Below, piece after piece: positions 48,635 to 57,497 of a stretch of DNA of 64,000 nt. Source of the DNA: Mucilaginibacter xinganensis (GTDB taxonomy: Bacteria > Bacteroidota > Bacteroidia > Sphingobacteriales > Sphingobacteriaceae). The notes below the pieces were generated by a model that was not told the DNA's origin, did not search any database, and saw only the letters and a list, made by a program, of their open reading frames with translations. Within the stretch, counting starts at the first letter, position 1; each line of letters opens with the position of its first letter. The stretch is from assembly GCF_002257585.1 (NCBI RefSeq), contig NZ_CP022743.1:1426001-1490000 (forward strand), in the 5' to 3' direction. The position numbers were made by a program, and so were the translations under genes.

Positions 48635-49468
48635 ATGGTAAATAACAAACCGATCGGAATTTTTGACTCAGGCTATGGTGGCCTTACCGTATTCCGTTCT
48701 ATATTTAAGCAGTTACCGGATTACGATTACATTTATATAGGCGATACTGCCCGCGCGCCTTACGGTAACAGGTCGTTCCAAACGATTCATCAATATACCT
48801 GGGAGTGTGTGCAATGGTTGTTTAAACAAGGTTGCCCATTGGTTATATTAGCCTGTAATACGGCGTCGGCCAAGGCGCTCCGCAATATTCAACAGATAGA
48901 CCTGAAGAATGAAGGCCCGGCAAAGCGTGTATTAGGCGTTATACGGCCCACTGCCGAAGTGATAGGCGATTACACCCATACCAAAGAGATCGGTGTACTG
49001 GGCACCAAAGGGACAGTGCAGTCGGGCTCGTACCAGATAGAGATCGGTAATTTCTTTCCGGATGTGAAAGTTCACCAGCAGGCCTGCCCGCTTTGGGTGC
49101 CGCTGATTGAGAACGGTGAATACGACAAACCGGGCGCCGATTATTTTGTAAAAAAATATATTGGCGAAGTTTTGGCGCAGTCGGCAAATATTGATACGCT
49201 GCTGTTAGCCTGCACCCATTATCCCCTGATACAGCAAAAAATAGAAGCTTACCTGCCCGAAGGCATAAAGGTGGTGGCGCAGGGCGACATTGTTGCCAAA
49301 AGCCTTGCCCATTACCTGCAGCGCCATCCTGAAATGGAGGCGGCTATCAGCAAAAATAAAACACAGCGTTTTTTTACCACAACAGATGATACCGCAGACT
49401 TTGACCATTATGCTGAACTGTTTTTTGGAGAACCGGTAAAATCTGCCTACGCAGAAATTAAGTGTTAA
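48635..49468 (+). CDS. murI: Glutamate racemase
   Basis: A 277-residue cofactor-independent racemase that makes D-glutamate for peptidoglycan. Asp11 is in GIFDSGYGGLTVF, one catalytic Cys in ILACNTASAKAL and the other in LLACTHYPLIQQ, with the His directly next to it. I start it at the ATG at 48635, because the upstream ATG (48602) is inside the terminator hairpin. It closes an envelope-building block. Confidence 0.97.
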   Translation: MVNNKPIGIFDSGYGGLTVFRSIFKQLPDYDYIYIGDTARAPYGNRSFQTIHQYTWECVQWLFKQGCPLVILACNTASAKALRNIQQIDLKNEGPAKRVLGVIRPTAEVIGDYTHTKEIGVLGTKGTVQSGSYQIEIGNFFPDVKVHQQACPLWVPLIENGEYDKPGADYFVKKYIGEVLAQSANIDTLLLACTHYPLIQQKIEAYLPEGIKVVAQGDIVAKSLAHYLQRHPEMEAAISKNKTQRFFTTTDDTADFDHYAELFFGEPVKSAYAEIKC

Positions 49469-49471
49469 AGC

Positions 49472-50596
49472 CTACGGTTGTGCACCTCTTATAAAAATGG
49501 TGCATTTTAACCCGGCCTCAGCATATTGCTTTTCCAGTTTCTGCTGCATTATTTTGTAAACCCTTACTTCGGGATAAGCAACTACGTTGGTTTCGGTAAT
49601 TGACCAATCCTTTAAATTGATAGTTGCCTGGCCATAGCTAAGCTTTGCACCACCGGTTTTGCAAAACGGTTGTAAAGGCAGGCATTTACTGGTGTCGCGA
49701 ACGCTGATTATCATTTTTGGTGATTTACCCGAATAGAGGCCTGAAGAAAGATAGCTGTCCCAGGCTCCCGCGAAACTAAGCGCAGGCAGCATCCCCCAAA
49801 AAATAAAGATCAATTTATTCCATCCGTGGAAAACTCCGGTAAAAATAGCTTTGCCTTCAATATTCTTAAAAAAGAGAAAGTAGAGGTAAAAGATCATGGC
49901 GATGTTCCACGGCCAAACCACTGCGTTATAATTCAAACCGCCGGGGCCTATTAGTATCAGGATAAACAGGTGCATTAGTATCAATGCTGCGGAAGCCGCT
50001 TTTTTAGTTTTATGAAAAAGTAAACCCACCCCGGCCAGTAGTTCTGCCAGGCCCAACAAATACCCGCTGAAATAAATTAAACGGTGAGCCGAAACATAAA
50101 AAGGGACTTTAAAAAACGAGTGAAGGATCATTTGGCGCCATGTTATCTGCAAAAAATCATAGTTCAGTTTATGAAGCCCGCTGTAAATATATGTTGAAGC
50201 TAAAACGAAGACGAAGCAGCTCATAATTAGTGCTGGCCTTTTGTTATTGCTGATGAAAATAAACACGATGAAAAGGCACTGATATTCCCAGGGTTGCCAG
50301 CGGTTTTGATCGAGCAGGCATGAAAATATTTCGGTCGCGAGCAGGCAAAGCAAAGCACCCCTATTTTTATTAAACAACTGCCAGCACAGCAAAAAAATCG
50401 ACAGGCCAAATAACAGGGTATGCGCTAGGGGCGGAACGCGGTCAAGCCACTGAAAAATTGGAGCTGTTGGCAATATCCTGTAAGTGGTCCATATTCGCCA
50501 GCTGATTAACTTGGCCGCCAGCCAAAACAAACAAGTAATTTTAAGCAGCAGGTTATTTATCCCCTCATAACTAAAATGTGTGTTTGCGCTGCCCAT
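49472..50596 (-). CDS. Multi-pass membrane protein, HTTM/DoxX-like
   Basis: A 374-residue integral membrane protein with roughly eight to nine TM helices (for example TLLFGLSIFLLCWQLF, RPALIMSCFVFVLASTYIYS and ALILMHLFILILIGPGGLNY) and a C-terminal soluble part of about 100 residues (KLSYGQATINLKDWSITETN). The mid-region YSGLHKLNYDFLQITWR resembles HTTM/vitamin K-carboxylase-like or MauE/DoxX proteins, but I cannot assign a function. It is the only minus-strand gene between murI and nuoH. Confidence 0.65.
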   Translation of the reverse strand: MGSANTHFSYEGINNLLLKITCLFWLAAKLISWRIWTTYRILPTAPIFQWLDRVPPLAHTLLFGLSIFLLCWQLFNKNRGALLCLLATEIFSCLLDQNRWQPWEYQCLFIVFIFISNNKRPALIMSCFVFVLASTYIYSGLHKLNYDFLQITWRQMILHSFFKVPFYVSAHRLIYFSGYLLGLAELLAGVGLLFHKTKKAASAALILMHLFILILIGPGGLNYNAVVWPWNIAMIFYLYFLFFKNIEGKAIFTGVFHGWNKLIFIFWGMLPALSFAGAWDSYLSSGLYSGKSPKMIISVRDTSKCLPLQPFCKTGGAKLSYGQATINLKDWSITETNVVAYPEVRVYKIMQQKLEKQYAEAGLKCTIFIRGAQP

Positions 50597-50700
50597 TATT
50601 ATAATGGGATAAATTTAACCCGTTTTTGGCAATTTGTACCGTTGGCCAAAAAGTAAATTGTTTAAAGGAGTTATGGGCTGTTAATACCGGGTAATTTAAT

Positions 50701-50761
50701 TATCAACTAAGCCTATCAGTTTTATCAACTATCAAACACATGCTAACTCAATCAACTAAAA
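50701..50761. repeat. Tandem TATCAACT words upstream of nuoH
   Basis: TATCAACTAA (50701), TATCAGTTT (50714), TATCAACTATCAA (50723) and CTCAATCAACTAAA (50748) repeat the TCAACT/AATCAAC word of the elements at 12784 and 39572. No left arm is evident, so this is a half-element. Confidence 0.6.
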
Positions 50762-50766
50762 TTTAT

Positions 50767-50774
50767 TAAGTTTG
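50767..50774 (+). promoter_or_regulatory. TAAGTTTG -7 element of the nuo operon
   Basis: It matches TAnnTTTG and lies 17 nt before the TTG start of nuoH. No convincing -33 TTTG. Confidence 0.5.
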
Positions 50775-50791
50775 CAGCTAAAGCAAAAAGG

Positions 50792-51862
50792 TTGAATTTT
50801 TATCTCACATATTTCATTATTGCGATAGGACTGTTCGGTTTTTCGGCTTTGTTTGCGTTGTTTGGTGTTTACGCAGAGCGCAAGGTTTCCGCTTTTATCC
50901 AGGACAGGCTTGGGCCTACCGAAACTGGGAAATACGGCTCGCTGCAAACCTTTGCCGACATATTAAAAATGCTGCAAAAAGAGCTGATAACACCTGCCGC
51001 TGCCGATAAGCTGCTTTTTATGCTGGCCCCTGCTATTATTTTTATTGCGGTTTATATGGGGTTTGCCGCACTGCCATGGGGGCCGGGATTGGTACCTGCC
51101 AACCTGAATCTGGGTTTATATTACGTTTTCGCCATCATATCTATTGAAACGCTGGGTATTTTGATGGCCGGCTGGGGATCAAATAACAAATATTCTATTT
51201 TGGGAGCCATGCGGTCGGCTGCGCAGATCATATCTTATGAGATTCCGGCCGGGTTCGCCATAATATCGGTGGTGATGATAGCGCAAACACTCAACCTGCA
51301 GCAAATTTCGGCACAGCAGGGAATCCTATCGACTGAAACCATAAAATTCTCGGGCTTTTGGGATGTAACTTCAACAGGCGGCTTTTTTGCCTGGAACGTT
51401 TTCCGCGCACCGCATTTATTGATAGCTTTTGTAATTTATTTTATTGCTTCGCTTGCGGAAAGCAACCGGGCACCGTTTGATATCCCTGAGGCAGAATCAG
51501 AGCTAGTAGCGGGCTTTCATACGGAATATACCGGCCTGCGTTTTGCGCTGGTTTTTTTGGCAGAATATTCCATGATGTTTTTGGTATCAATGGTGGGTGT
51601 TATTTTGTTTTTAGGAGCCTGGAACACACCGCTGCCAAATGTTGGCCCGGTACACCTGGCTACGTGGACAACAGGTGCGGGCTGGGGTATACTATGGATC
51701 GTTATGAAAACGCTTGCCCTGGTTGCCGTGCAAATGTGGATCAGGTGGACGCTGCCACGTTTTAGGGTAGATCAGCTGATGACGTTATGCTGGAAAGTGT
51801 TAACTCCGCTGGCTTTTGCCTGTATGCTGATTTCGGGAATATGGAGATTGTGGCTGATGTAA
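50792..51862 (+). CDS. nuoH: NADH-quinone oxidoreductase subunit H
   Basis: A 356-residue membrane subunit with eight TM helices forming the quinone chamber of complex [21 protein letters not shown] at the start, [15 protein letters not shown], and [20 protein letters not shown] with [17 protein letters not shown] are the family blocks. The start codon is TTG after AAAAAGG; there is no in-frame ATG nearby. It is the first nuo gene here: nuoA-G are not in the window. Confidence 0.97.
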   Translation: MNFYLTYFIIAIGLFGFSALFALFGVYAERKVSAFIQDRLGPTETGKYGSLQTFADILKMLQKELITPAAADKLLFMLAPAIIFIAVYMGFAALPWGPGLVPANLNLGLYYVFAIISIETLGILMAGWGSNNKYSILGAMRSAAQIISYEIPAGFAIISVVMIAQTLNLQQISAQQGILSTETIKFSGFWDVTSTGGFFAWNVFRAPHLLIAFVIYFIASLAESNRAPFDIPEAESELVAGFHTEYTGLRFALVFLAEYSMMFLVSMVGVILFLGAWNTPLPNVGPVHLATWTTGAGWGILWIVMKTLALVAVQMWIRWTLPRFRVDQLMTLCWKVLTPLAFACMLISGIWRLWLM

Positions 51863-51870
51863 GGTTGGCC

Positions 51871-51911
51871 ATTAGTCATTTAATAAAGCGACCGATGACC
51901 CAATGATTAAT
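51871..51911. repeat. Short intergenic palindrome ATTAGTCATT / AATGATTAAT
   Basis: ATTAGTCATT (51871-51880) mirrors AATGATTAAT (51902-51911) with one G-T mismatch; between them GCGACCGATGACCCAATG repeats the CCGATGACC/CCAATGA words. It fills the nuoH-nuoI gap, ending 5 nt before the nuoI ATG. Confidence 0.6.
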
Positions 51912-51916
51912 AGCAA

Positions 51917-52501
51917 ATGAACAATATAATAAAAGGTATTACAACAACACTAAAGGGACTATCGATCACCTTCAGGCACCTTTTTGCTTCGCATAAAAAG
52001 CGGGAGCTGCTACCTGCCAGTGATAATAACTACTTTAAACAACTGGAGGGTACCAACACCATACAATATCCGCATCAAAAACTGCCTATCCCCGAGGTTG
52101 GCCGGTACCAGTTGGATGTGGAGATGGACGATTGTATCGTTTGCGATTTATGCGCCAAGGTTTGCCCGGTTAATTGTATTGATATTGAATCCATCAAAGC
52201 AACGGAAGCAATAGGCCAAACATCAGACGGTACAACAAAAAGGCTTTATGCTGCTAAGTTTGATATCGATATGGCCAAGTGCATGTACTGCGGCCTGTGC
52301 ACCATAGTTTGCCCTACAGAATGTATAGTAATGACCAACCAGTACGATAAAAGTGTTTTTCAGCTGAGTGACCTTACTTACCAGTTCTCGGACATGTCGC
52401 CTGAAATGGCCGCCGAAAAGAGAGCGGAATTTGACCTGCAGCAAGCCGAAAGGCAAGCCGCAAAATTAGCTGCCCTGCAGAAGAAGGAGGAGGGGGCATG
52501 A
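51917..52501 (+). CDS. nuoI: NADH-quinone oxidoreductase subunit I
   Basis: A 194-residue ferredoxin-like subunit with two 4Fe-4S clusters (N6a, N6b) that pass electrons towards quinone. The ligands are CIVCDLCAKVCP (Cys73, 76, 79, 83) and CMYCGLCTIVCP (Cys122, 125, 128, 132). The C-terminus is rich in Gln, Ala and Lys. The stop overlaps the nuoJ start by 4 nt. Confidence 0.98.
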   Translation: MNNIIKGITTTLKGLSITFRHLFASHKKRELLPASDNNYFKQLEGTNTIQYPHQKLPIPEVGRYQLDVEMDDCIVCDLCAKVCPVNCIDIESIKATEAIGQTSDGTTKRLYAAKFDIDMAKCMYCGLCTIVCPTECIVMTNQYDKSVFQLSDLTYQFSDMSPEMAAEKRAEFDLQQAERQAAKLAALQKKEEGA

Positions 52502-53046
52502 GCCTTGCGCAGTTTTTGTTTTATATGATGGCTTTTATTGCAATCGCTTCGGCGTTGTTTGTTGCTGCTACTAAAAACCTGGTACGGTCGGTTTTTATGT
52601 TTTTTATCACGCTGTTTGCTTTAGCCGGCCTTTACGTGCTGGCCCTGGCCGACTTTGTAGCCATTACTCAAATTGTGATATATGTTGGCGGCATTTTAGT
52701 ACTGATACTTTTCGCCTTTATGCTTTCTGGTAAAGAAACCCTGAATGCAATAGAAGAACAAAAAAATAAATTTATTAATATAAACAAGGTACCCGCCATG
52801 TTCCTGGCTGCGCTTTTTTTGGTGGTGCTGGCGAACATGATATTTAAGGTTGATGCGGATAACCTTGTCTGGATAAAAAAATCAGCCATCACGAGGAACA
52901 TTATCCTGCCCAATTCATCAATGACAGAAAATATCGGCATAAACCTGATGACAAAGTACCTGCTGCCGTTTGAAGCGATCTCTATTTTATTGATGGTGGC
53001 GCTGGTAGGTGCTGCGCACCTGTCGCGAAAGGGGAGGGGAGTATGA
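52498..53046 (+). CDS. nuoJ: NADH-quinone oxidoreductase subunit J
   Basis: A 182-residue membrane subunit with five TM helices. VRSVFMFFITLFALAGLYVL, ITQIVIYVGGILVLILFAFM with the TM3 pi-bulge Tyr, and LPFEAISILLMVALVGAAHL are characteristic. It overlaps both neighbours by 4 nt (ATGA), so translation is coupled. Confidence 0.97.
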   Translation: MSLAQFLFYMMAFIAIASALFVAATKNLVRSVFMFFITLFALAGLYVLALADFVAITQIVIYVGGILVLILFAFMLSGKETLNAIEEQKNKFININKVPAMFLAALFLVVLANMIFKVDADNLVWIKKSAITRNIILPNSSMTENIGINLMTKYLLPFEAISILLMVALVGAAHLSRKGRGV

Positions 53047-53348
53047 TCTCATTAACCGATTTCCTTTTGGTAAGCGCCGTTTTGTTTTGCGTGGGGCTGT
53101 ATATGATAGTATCCAAACAGAACGCTATCCAGATCCTGATAGGGATTGAGCTGATGCTGAATGCCGCCATACTTAACCTGGTAGCCTTTAGCAAGTACGA
53201 CCGCTTTAATAATGGCGGGCAAATGCTTGCCCTTTTTGCTATTGTGCTTGCTGCTGCAACAACTGCTGTAGCACTGGCCATTATTTTAAACGTTTACAAG
53301 CAATATAAAACAATTGATCCGGGTAAGATTGATAAATTGGGGGATTAA
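53043..53348 (+). CDS. nuoK: NADH-quinone oxidoreductase subunit K
   Basis: A 101-residue three-TM subunit of the proton-translocating arm. The conserved membrane Glu is in IGIELMLNAAILNLVAF; a second is expected near the nuoJ interface. GGQMLALFAIVLAAATTAVA is typical. It overlaps nuoJ by 4 nt. Confidence 0.97.
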   Translation: MISLTDFLLVSAVLFCVGLYMIVSKQNAIQILIGIELMLNAAILNLVAFSKYDRFNNGGQMLALFAIVLAAATTAVALAIILNVYKQYKTIDPGKIDKLGD

Positions 53349-53363
53349 CGATGAATTAATATT

Positions 53364-53483
53364 GTATTTGCAAGTACATGCAATACATATAGACGCAATG
53401 CTTTGCGTATCCGAAAGGATTGTAATTTGAAAGGTAATGAACCTATAAACACATGCATAAAACAGAGACACAATACTTTGTGT
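53364..53483. repeat. Three hairpins between nuoK and nuoL
   Basis: GTATTTGCA...TGCAATAC (53364-53386, one bulge), ACGCAA-TGCT-TTGCGT (53393-53408) and ACACAA-TACT-TTGTGT (53468-53483). The last two share the plan AGA-(C)-ACAA-TNCT-TTGNGT and look like two copies of one element. They fill a 157-bp gap in an otherwise overlapping operon. Confidence 0.7.
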
Positions 53484-53505
53484 TCCTGCGGAAAAGAAGA
53501 CAACA

Positions 53506-55623
53506 TTGGATAACTTTTTACAAGCGATAGACACCCTTACCATTAAATTCACGCTCGCAGCGGTGTTGTTGCCCCTGCTTGCCTTTATAATTAACCTGGC
53601 TATCCCCGGTAAAAAAAATAAAATTACAGGCCTTATCTCAACCGGGGCCATATTGGCCAGTTCGGTTTTATCCGTGTTTGTGTTTTCAAAGGTTTGGAAT
53701 GGTCATCTTGTGCACCAATCTATCACCTGGTTCACTATAGGGAATACCAAAGTATTTGCGGGCATTTTGCTGAATAACCTGTCGGTATTAATGTTACTGC
53801 TGGTGAACCTGATTGCCCTGCCGGTGCACATCTATTCTACCGCATACATGAAAGATGATGAAGGCTACAACCGCTATTTCGCTTACCTGAGCCTTTTTTG
53901 CTTCAGTATGCTAGCGTTGGTTGTGGCAGATAACCTGGTGCTGTTCTATATCTTCTGGGAGCTGGTTGGTTTTTCGTCATACCTGCTTATCGGATTTTGG
54001 TTCACCCGTGATAAAGCGGTGCAGGCCAATAAAAAAGCTTTTATTATGAACCGGATAGGTGATATTGGCTTGTTGACGGCTATCATCATCATCTTTACCC
54101 AGTTCCGTACTTTTGACCTGGACACCCTTTTCGGTTCTGTAAATATTGGAAAGTTTACCAGCGTGCACGAGGGGCTCTGGTCATTCAACACCAACCTGAC
54201 TAATCAATTCGGATCCGTGTGGATTATGGGTAACGTAATTCAACTACCGGTTGTATGGCAATACGTAGCTTTCGGGGGTATTCTCTTGGCCGTAGCTGCA
54301 AAATCGGCGCAGTTCCCGTTGCATACCTGGCTGCCTGATGCCATGGAGGGGCCTACATCCGTTTCAGCGCTCATTCATGCAGCTACCATGGTTGCTGCCG
54401 GCGTGTTTTTGCTGGGCAGGGTTTACCCTATGTTTAACGGTACAGAATTAACCATATTGGCGGTTACCGGCTGCTTTACCGCGTTTATGGCCGCTACCAT
54501 AGCACTCACCCAAAACGATCTGAAACGTATCCTGGCCTACTCTACCATATCACAGCTCGGCTATATGATAATGGCTATGGGGATAGGTGCCTATTCATCA
54601 TCATTGTTTCACCTGGTTACACATGCCTTTTTTAAATGCCTGTTATTTTTGGTGGCCGGTGTAGTGATCCACCAGATGGCGCATATCAGGGATGATAACA
54701 AGCTTAATATAGACGCACAAAATATTTTAAACATGGGCGGCCTGCGCAAAAAAATGCCGCTCACGTTTATCACCGCGTTGATAGGTGGACTGGCGCTTAT
54801 CGGTTTGCCTTTCACCTCGGGCTATTTGTCAAAAGACGGGATCCTGATCCAGGCTTTTCAATGGTCGGCAGGGAAAAGTGCTATCCACATGCTGATCCCT
54901 GTTTTTGCGGTACTTACTACCTGGCTCACCGCTTTTTATGTGATCCGTTTGATAGTGAAGGTATTTTTTGGAGACATGCGTTTACTTGCTGCGCACCCGG
55001 AATTAAAGCTGCACATAACTGACGGCGGCTGGCAATATACTTTACCGCTGGTGATACTGGCTGCGGGTAGCTTGTTCCCCTTTTTCTCGTTAAACCCGCT
55101 CAGCTATGGGCAGTCGTGGTTATTTAAGGCTTTTTCGGCGGCAGGCGGCGGTAACGGGGAGAGCCTGTTTCATGTTATAGTGCCGGTAGGGGTAAATATT
55201 TTTAGCCTGCTGGTAATCTGCGGGGCTTATGTTATTTATGCCAAACGGAAGGTAAGCCCGTTTTTACAAACCGGTCTCTTTTGGCGGCTGTCATTTAACG
55301 AGTGGTATTTTGACAAGTTATACACTAATTATATTGTTAAACCGGTGCTTGCCGTGGGGCGTGCCACCTTCAGGTTCGACAGGCGGGTAATTGATACCTT
55401 TATTCATGCTATTGCCTACAGCGTAATGGCACTGGCCAGGCTGGCGGTATGGATAGACCATTATATTATTGACGGCTTTTTATATTTGGTGACGGATATA
55501 GTTAAGGTCATAGGTAACTTTGCACGTCGTTTTCAGGGCGGTAAGGTGCAGTATTACTTATACAGCATGCTGGTGGTTATTTTGGCAATATTTGCATTTT
55601 TTTTATTAAAAAGCGAGGTTTAA
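53506..55623 (+). CDS. nuoL: NADH-quinone oxidoreductase subunit L
   Basis: A 705-residue antiporter-like subunit with about 16 TM helices and a long C-terminal lateral helix. FYIFWELVGFSSYLLIGFWF with the key Glu, LPDAMEGPTSVSALIHAATM, NDLKRILAYSTISQLGYMIM and ALIGLPFTSGYLSKDGILIQ are the standard blocks. The start is a TTG with no usable in-frame ATG. The operon is interrupted before it by 157 bp of hairpins. Confidence 0.97.
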   Translation: MDNFLQAIDTLTIKFTLAAVLLPLLAFIINLAIPGKKNKITGLISTGAILASSVLSVFVFSKVWNGHLVHQSITWFTIGNTKVFAGILLNNLSVLMLLLVNLIALPVHIYSTAYMKDDEGYNRYFAYLSLFCFSMLALVVADNLVLFYIFWELVGFSSYLLIGFWFTRDKAVQANKKAFIMNRIGDIGLLTAIIIIFTQFRTFDLDTLFGSVNIGKFTSVHEGLWSFNTNLTNQFGSVWIMGNVIQLPVVWQYVAFGGILLAVAAKSAQFPLHTWLPDAMEGPTSVSALIHAATMVAAGVFLLGRVYPMFNGTELTILAVTGCFTAFMAATIALTQNDLKRILAYSTISQLGYMIMAMGIGAYSSSLFHLVTHAFFKCLLFLVAGVVIHQMAHIRDDNKLNIDAQNILNMGGLRKKMPLTFITALIGGLALIGLPFTSGYLSKDGILIQAFQWSAGKSAIHMLIPVFAVLTTWLTAFYVIRLIVKVFFGDMRLLAAHPELKLHITDGGWQYTLPLVILAAGSLFPFFSLNPLSYGQSWLFKAFSAAGGGNGESLFHVIVPVGVNIFSLLVICGAYVIYAKRKVSPFLQTGLFWRLSFNEWYFDKLYTNYIVKPVLAVGRATFRFDRRVIDTFIHAIAYSVMALARLAVWIDHYIIDGFLYLVTDIVKVIGNFARRFQGGKVQYYLYSMLVVILAIFAFFLLKSEV

Positions 55624-55786
55624 ACTATGAGGCAAGTGGTATTAGGTAAAAGTTTAAAGCTGGTTGGTAAAGGGTTAAGGCTTTTTACTAGCGCCGGTTG
55701 TTTTAATTTTTTTGTTGCATCTGTTTACCCGTTTGTATTGTTTGCTTCTCCGGCTCCCTTAAATCTCATATCTCACATCTAAAGCA
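55624..55786. repeat. nuoL-nuoM spacer with TCTCATATCTCACATCT word run
   Basis: The last part, AAATCTCATATCTCACATCT at 55761-55780, is a tandem of a TCTCAxATCT word like that at 15947. The first half reads through a 51-codon ATG frame (55627-55782) that has no protein character. Confidence 0.5.
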
Positions 55787-57394
55787 ATGAATGTTTTAAC
55801 CCTGCTCATATTTACACCCATTGTATTTGCACTTGTTATTGCGCTGCTGCCGTCGGCATGGCGCAGCAGTTTTAAGTACATAACGCTGCTGGCTACCCTT
55901 GTGCAGCTGGGGATGAGTATTTGGGTGTATTGCCATTTTAAAACCGGGGCATCATTTGCAGGCGTTAACCACGAAGGGCAGTTTCAGTTTTTACAAAAAG
56001 TACCATGGATCAACCTGGACCTGGGTACTTTAGGTAAAATGCAGATAGATTATTTGGTAGGGATTGACGGGTTATCGGTTACGCTGCTGGTGATGAGCGC
56101 AGCGGTGCTGGTTATCGCGGCGCTGGCATCATGGGAGATCAAAAGCAATTTAAAAGGCTTTTTTGTATTGTTCCTTATTTTGGATATGGCTGTTATCGGC
56201 GTGTTCTGCTCGCTGGATTTCTTCCTGTTCTATATTTTTTATGAGCTGATGCTGCTGCCACTGTATTTCCTGATCGGCATGTGGGGTGGTGCACGGCGCG
56301 AATATGCGGCCATAAAGTTTTTTCTGTACACCTTGTTTGGTTCAGTATTTATGCTGCTGGTTATGATTGGGCTTTACCTGTCGGTTACCGACCCTGCAAC
56401 AGGCAACCATACTTTTAACATTATCCAGATGATGAACCCGGCCAACTATCAGCAGGGGTCAATATTTGCGGTTTTAAGCCACCAAACCATTTTTGGACTT
56501 TCGGCGCGTGCGGTGGGTTTTGTGATCTTGTTTATAGCGTTTGCCATAAAGGTACCGGTGGTGCCGCTGCATACCTGGCTGCCGGATGCGCACGTAGAGG
56601 CGCCTACCCCGGTTTCTATCATCCTGGCCGGTATTTTACTAAAGGTTGGGGGCTACGGTATTATCCGGATCTGCGTGGGGATTTTCCCGGAAATTGCGCA
56701 CGCCGATGCTTACTGGCTGGGCTTGCTGGGGATTATATCCATCATATACGGCGCGTTAAACGCCCTTGCCCAGCAGGACCTGAAACGGATGATCGCTTAT
56801 TCCTCGGTGTCGCACATGGGTTTTGTTTTGCTGGGGATTGCCTCGCTTACTACCGAAGGATTAAGCGGTGCGGTAATGCAAATGGTAAGCCATGGGTTTT
56901 TGTCAACCATGCTGTTCTTTTTGGCGGGTGTTATTTACAACCGGGTACATGACAGGGGCATTACCCATTTCAGGGGCTTAGCTACTATTATGCCTAAGTA
57001 TACGGCTTTCGTAGTGGTAGCTTTTTTTGCTTCACTGGGGCTGCCCGGCTTTTCGGCTTTTATAGGTGAGGCATTTTCATTGACGGGGGCCTTTAAATCA
57101 CAAGCGGTAAATGGTATGTTGCCTTACTGGATGGCGGTGTGCGGCTCGGTTGGGATCTTATTAAGTGCAGCCTATTTTTTATGGACACTGCAGCGGATGT
57201 TTTTTGGTCCTGTTAATTTAAAAGGTGGTACCGTATGGAAAACAGCGCTAACCGACCTTAATCTTCGCGAGAAAATTACTTTACTGCCATTGGCGCTGGT
57301 GGTGCTAGCGCTGGGCTTAATGCCATCGCTGGTGTTTGATAAGATAAACGATTCGGTAGTTACATTAATACAGTTCCTGCAGATAAATAAATAA
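55787..57394 (+). CDS. nuoM: NADH-quinone oxidoreductase subunit M
   Basis: A 535-residue antiporter-like subunit. FYIFYELMLLPLYFLIGMWG with the key Glu, LPDAHVEAPTPVSIILAGIL, LKVGGYGIIRICVGIFP and QQDLKRMIAYSSVSHMGFVL are typical. It ends 103 nt before the MuiA/DUF4139 gene. Confidence 0.97.
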   Translation: MNVLTLLIFTPIVFALVIALLPSAWRSSFKYITLLATLVQLGMSIWVYCHFKTGASFAGVNHEGQFQFLQKVPWINLDLGTLGKMQIDYLVGIDGLSVTLLVMSAAVLVIAALASWEIKSNLKGFFVLFLILDMAVIGVFCSLDFFLFYIFYELMLLPLYFLIGMWGGARREYAAIKFFLYTLFGSVFMLLVMIGLYLSVTDPATGNHTFNIIQMMNPANYQQGSIFAVLSHQTIFGLSARAVGFVILFIAFAIKVPVVPLHTWLPDAHVEAPTPVSIILAGILLKVGGYGIIRICVGIFPEIAHADAYWLGLLGIISIIYGALNALAQQDLKRMIAYSSVSHMGFVLLGIASLTTEGLSGAVMQMVSHGFLSTMLFFLAGVIYNRVHDRGITHFRGLATIMPKYTAFVVVAFFASLGLPGFSAFIGEAFSLTGAFKSQAVNGMLPYWMAVCGSVGILLSAAYFLWTLQRMFFGPVNLKGGTVWKTALTDLNLREKITLLPLALVVLALGLMPSLVFDKINDSVVTLIQFLQINK

Positions 57395-57497
57395 TTGCGC
57401 AGGTGTTATGGAAACATACACATACTTGCATCCTTTAAATACAATCTCAAAAAGGGAATTGAATTAACAGGGAATATTTATTTAACCTAACAGGATC

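Noticed and set aside
55627..55782. A 51-codon ATG frame between nuoL and nuoM
   Set aside because: It reads through a word repeat at its end, has no recognisable domain and no conserved character, so I take it as chance.
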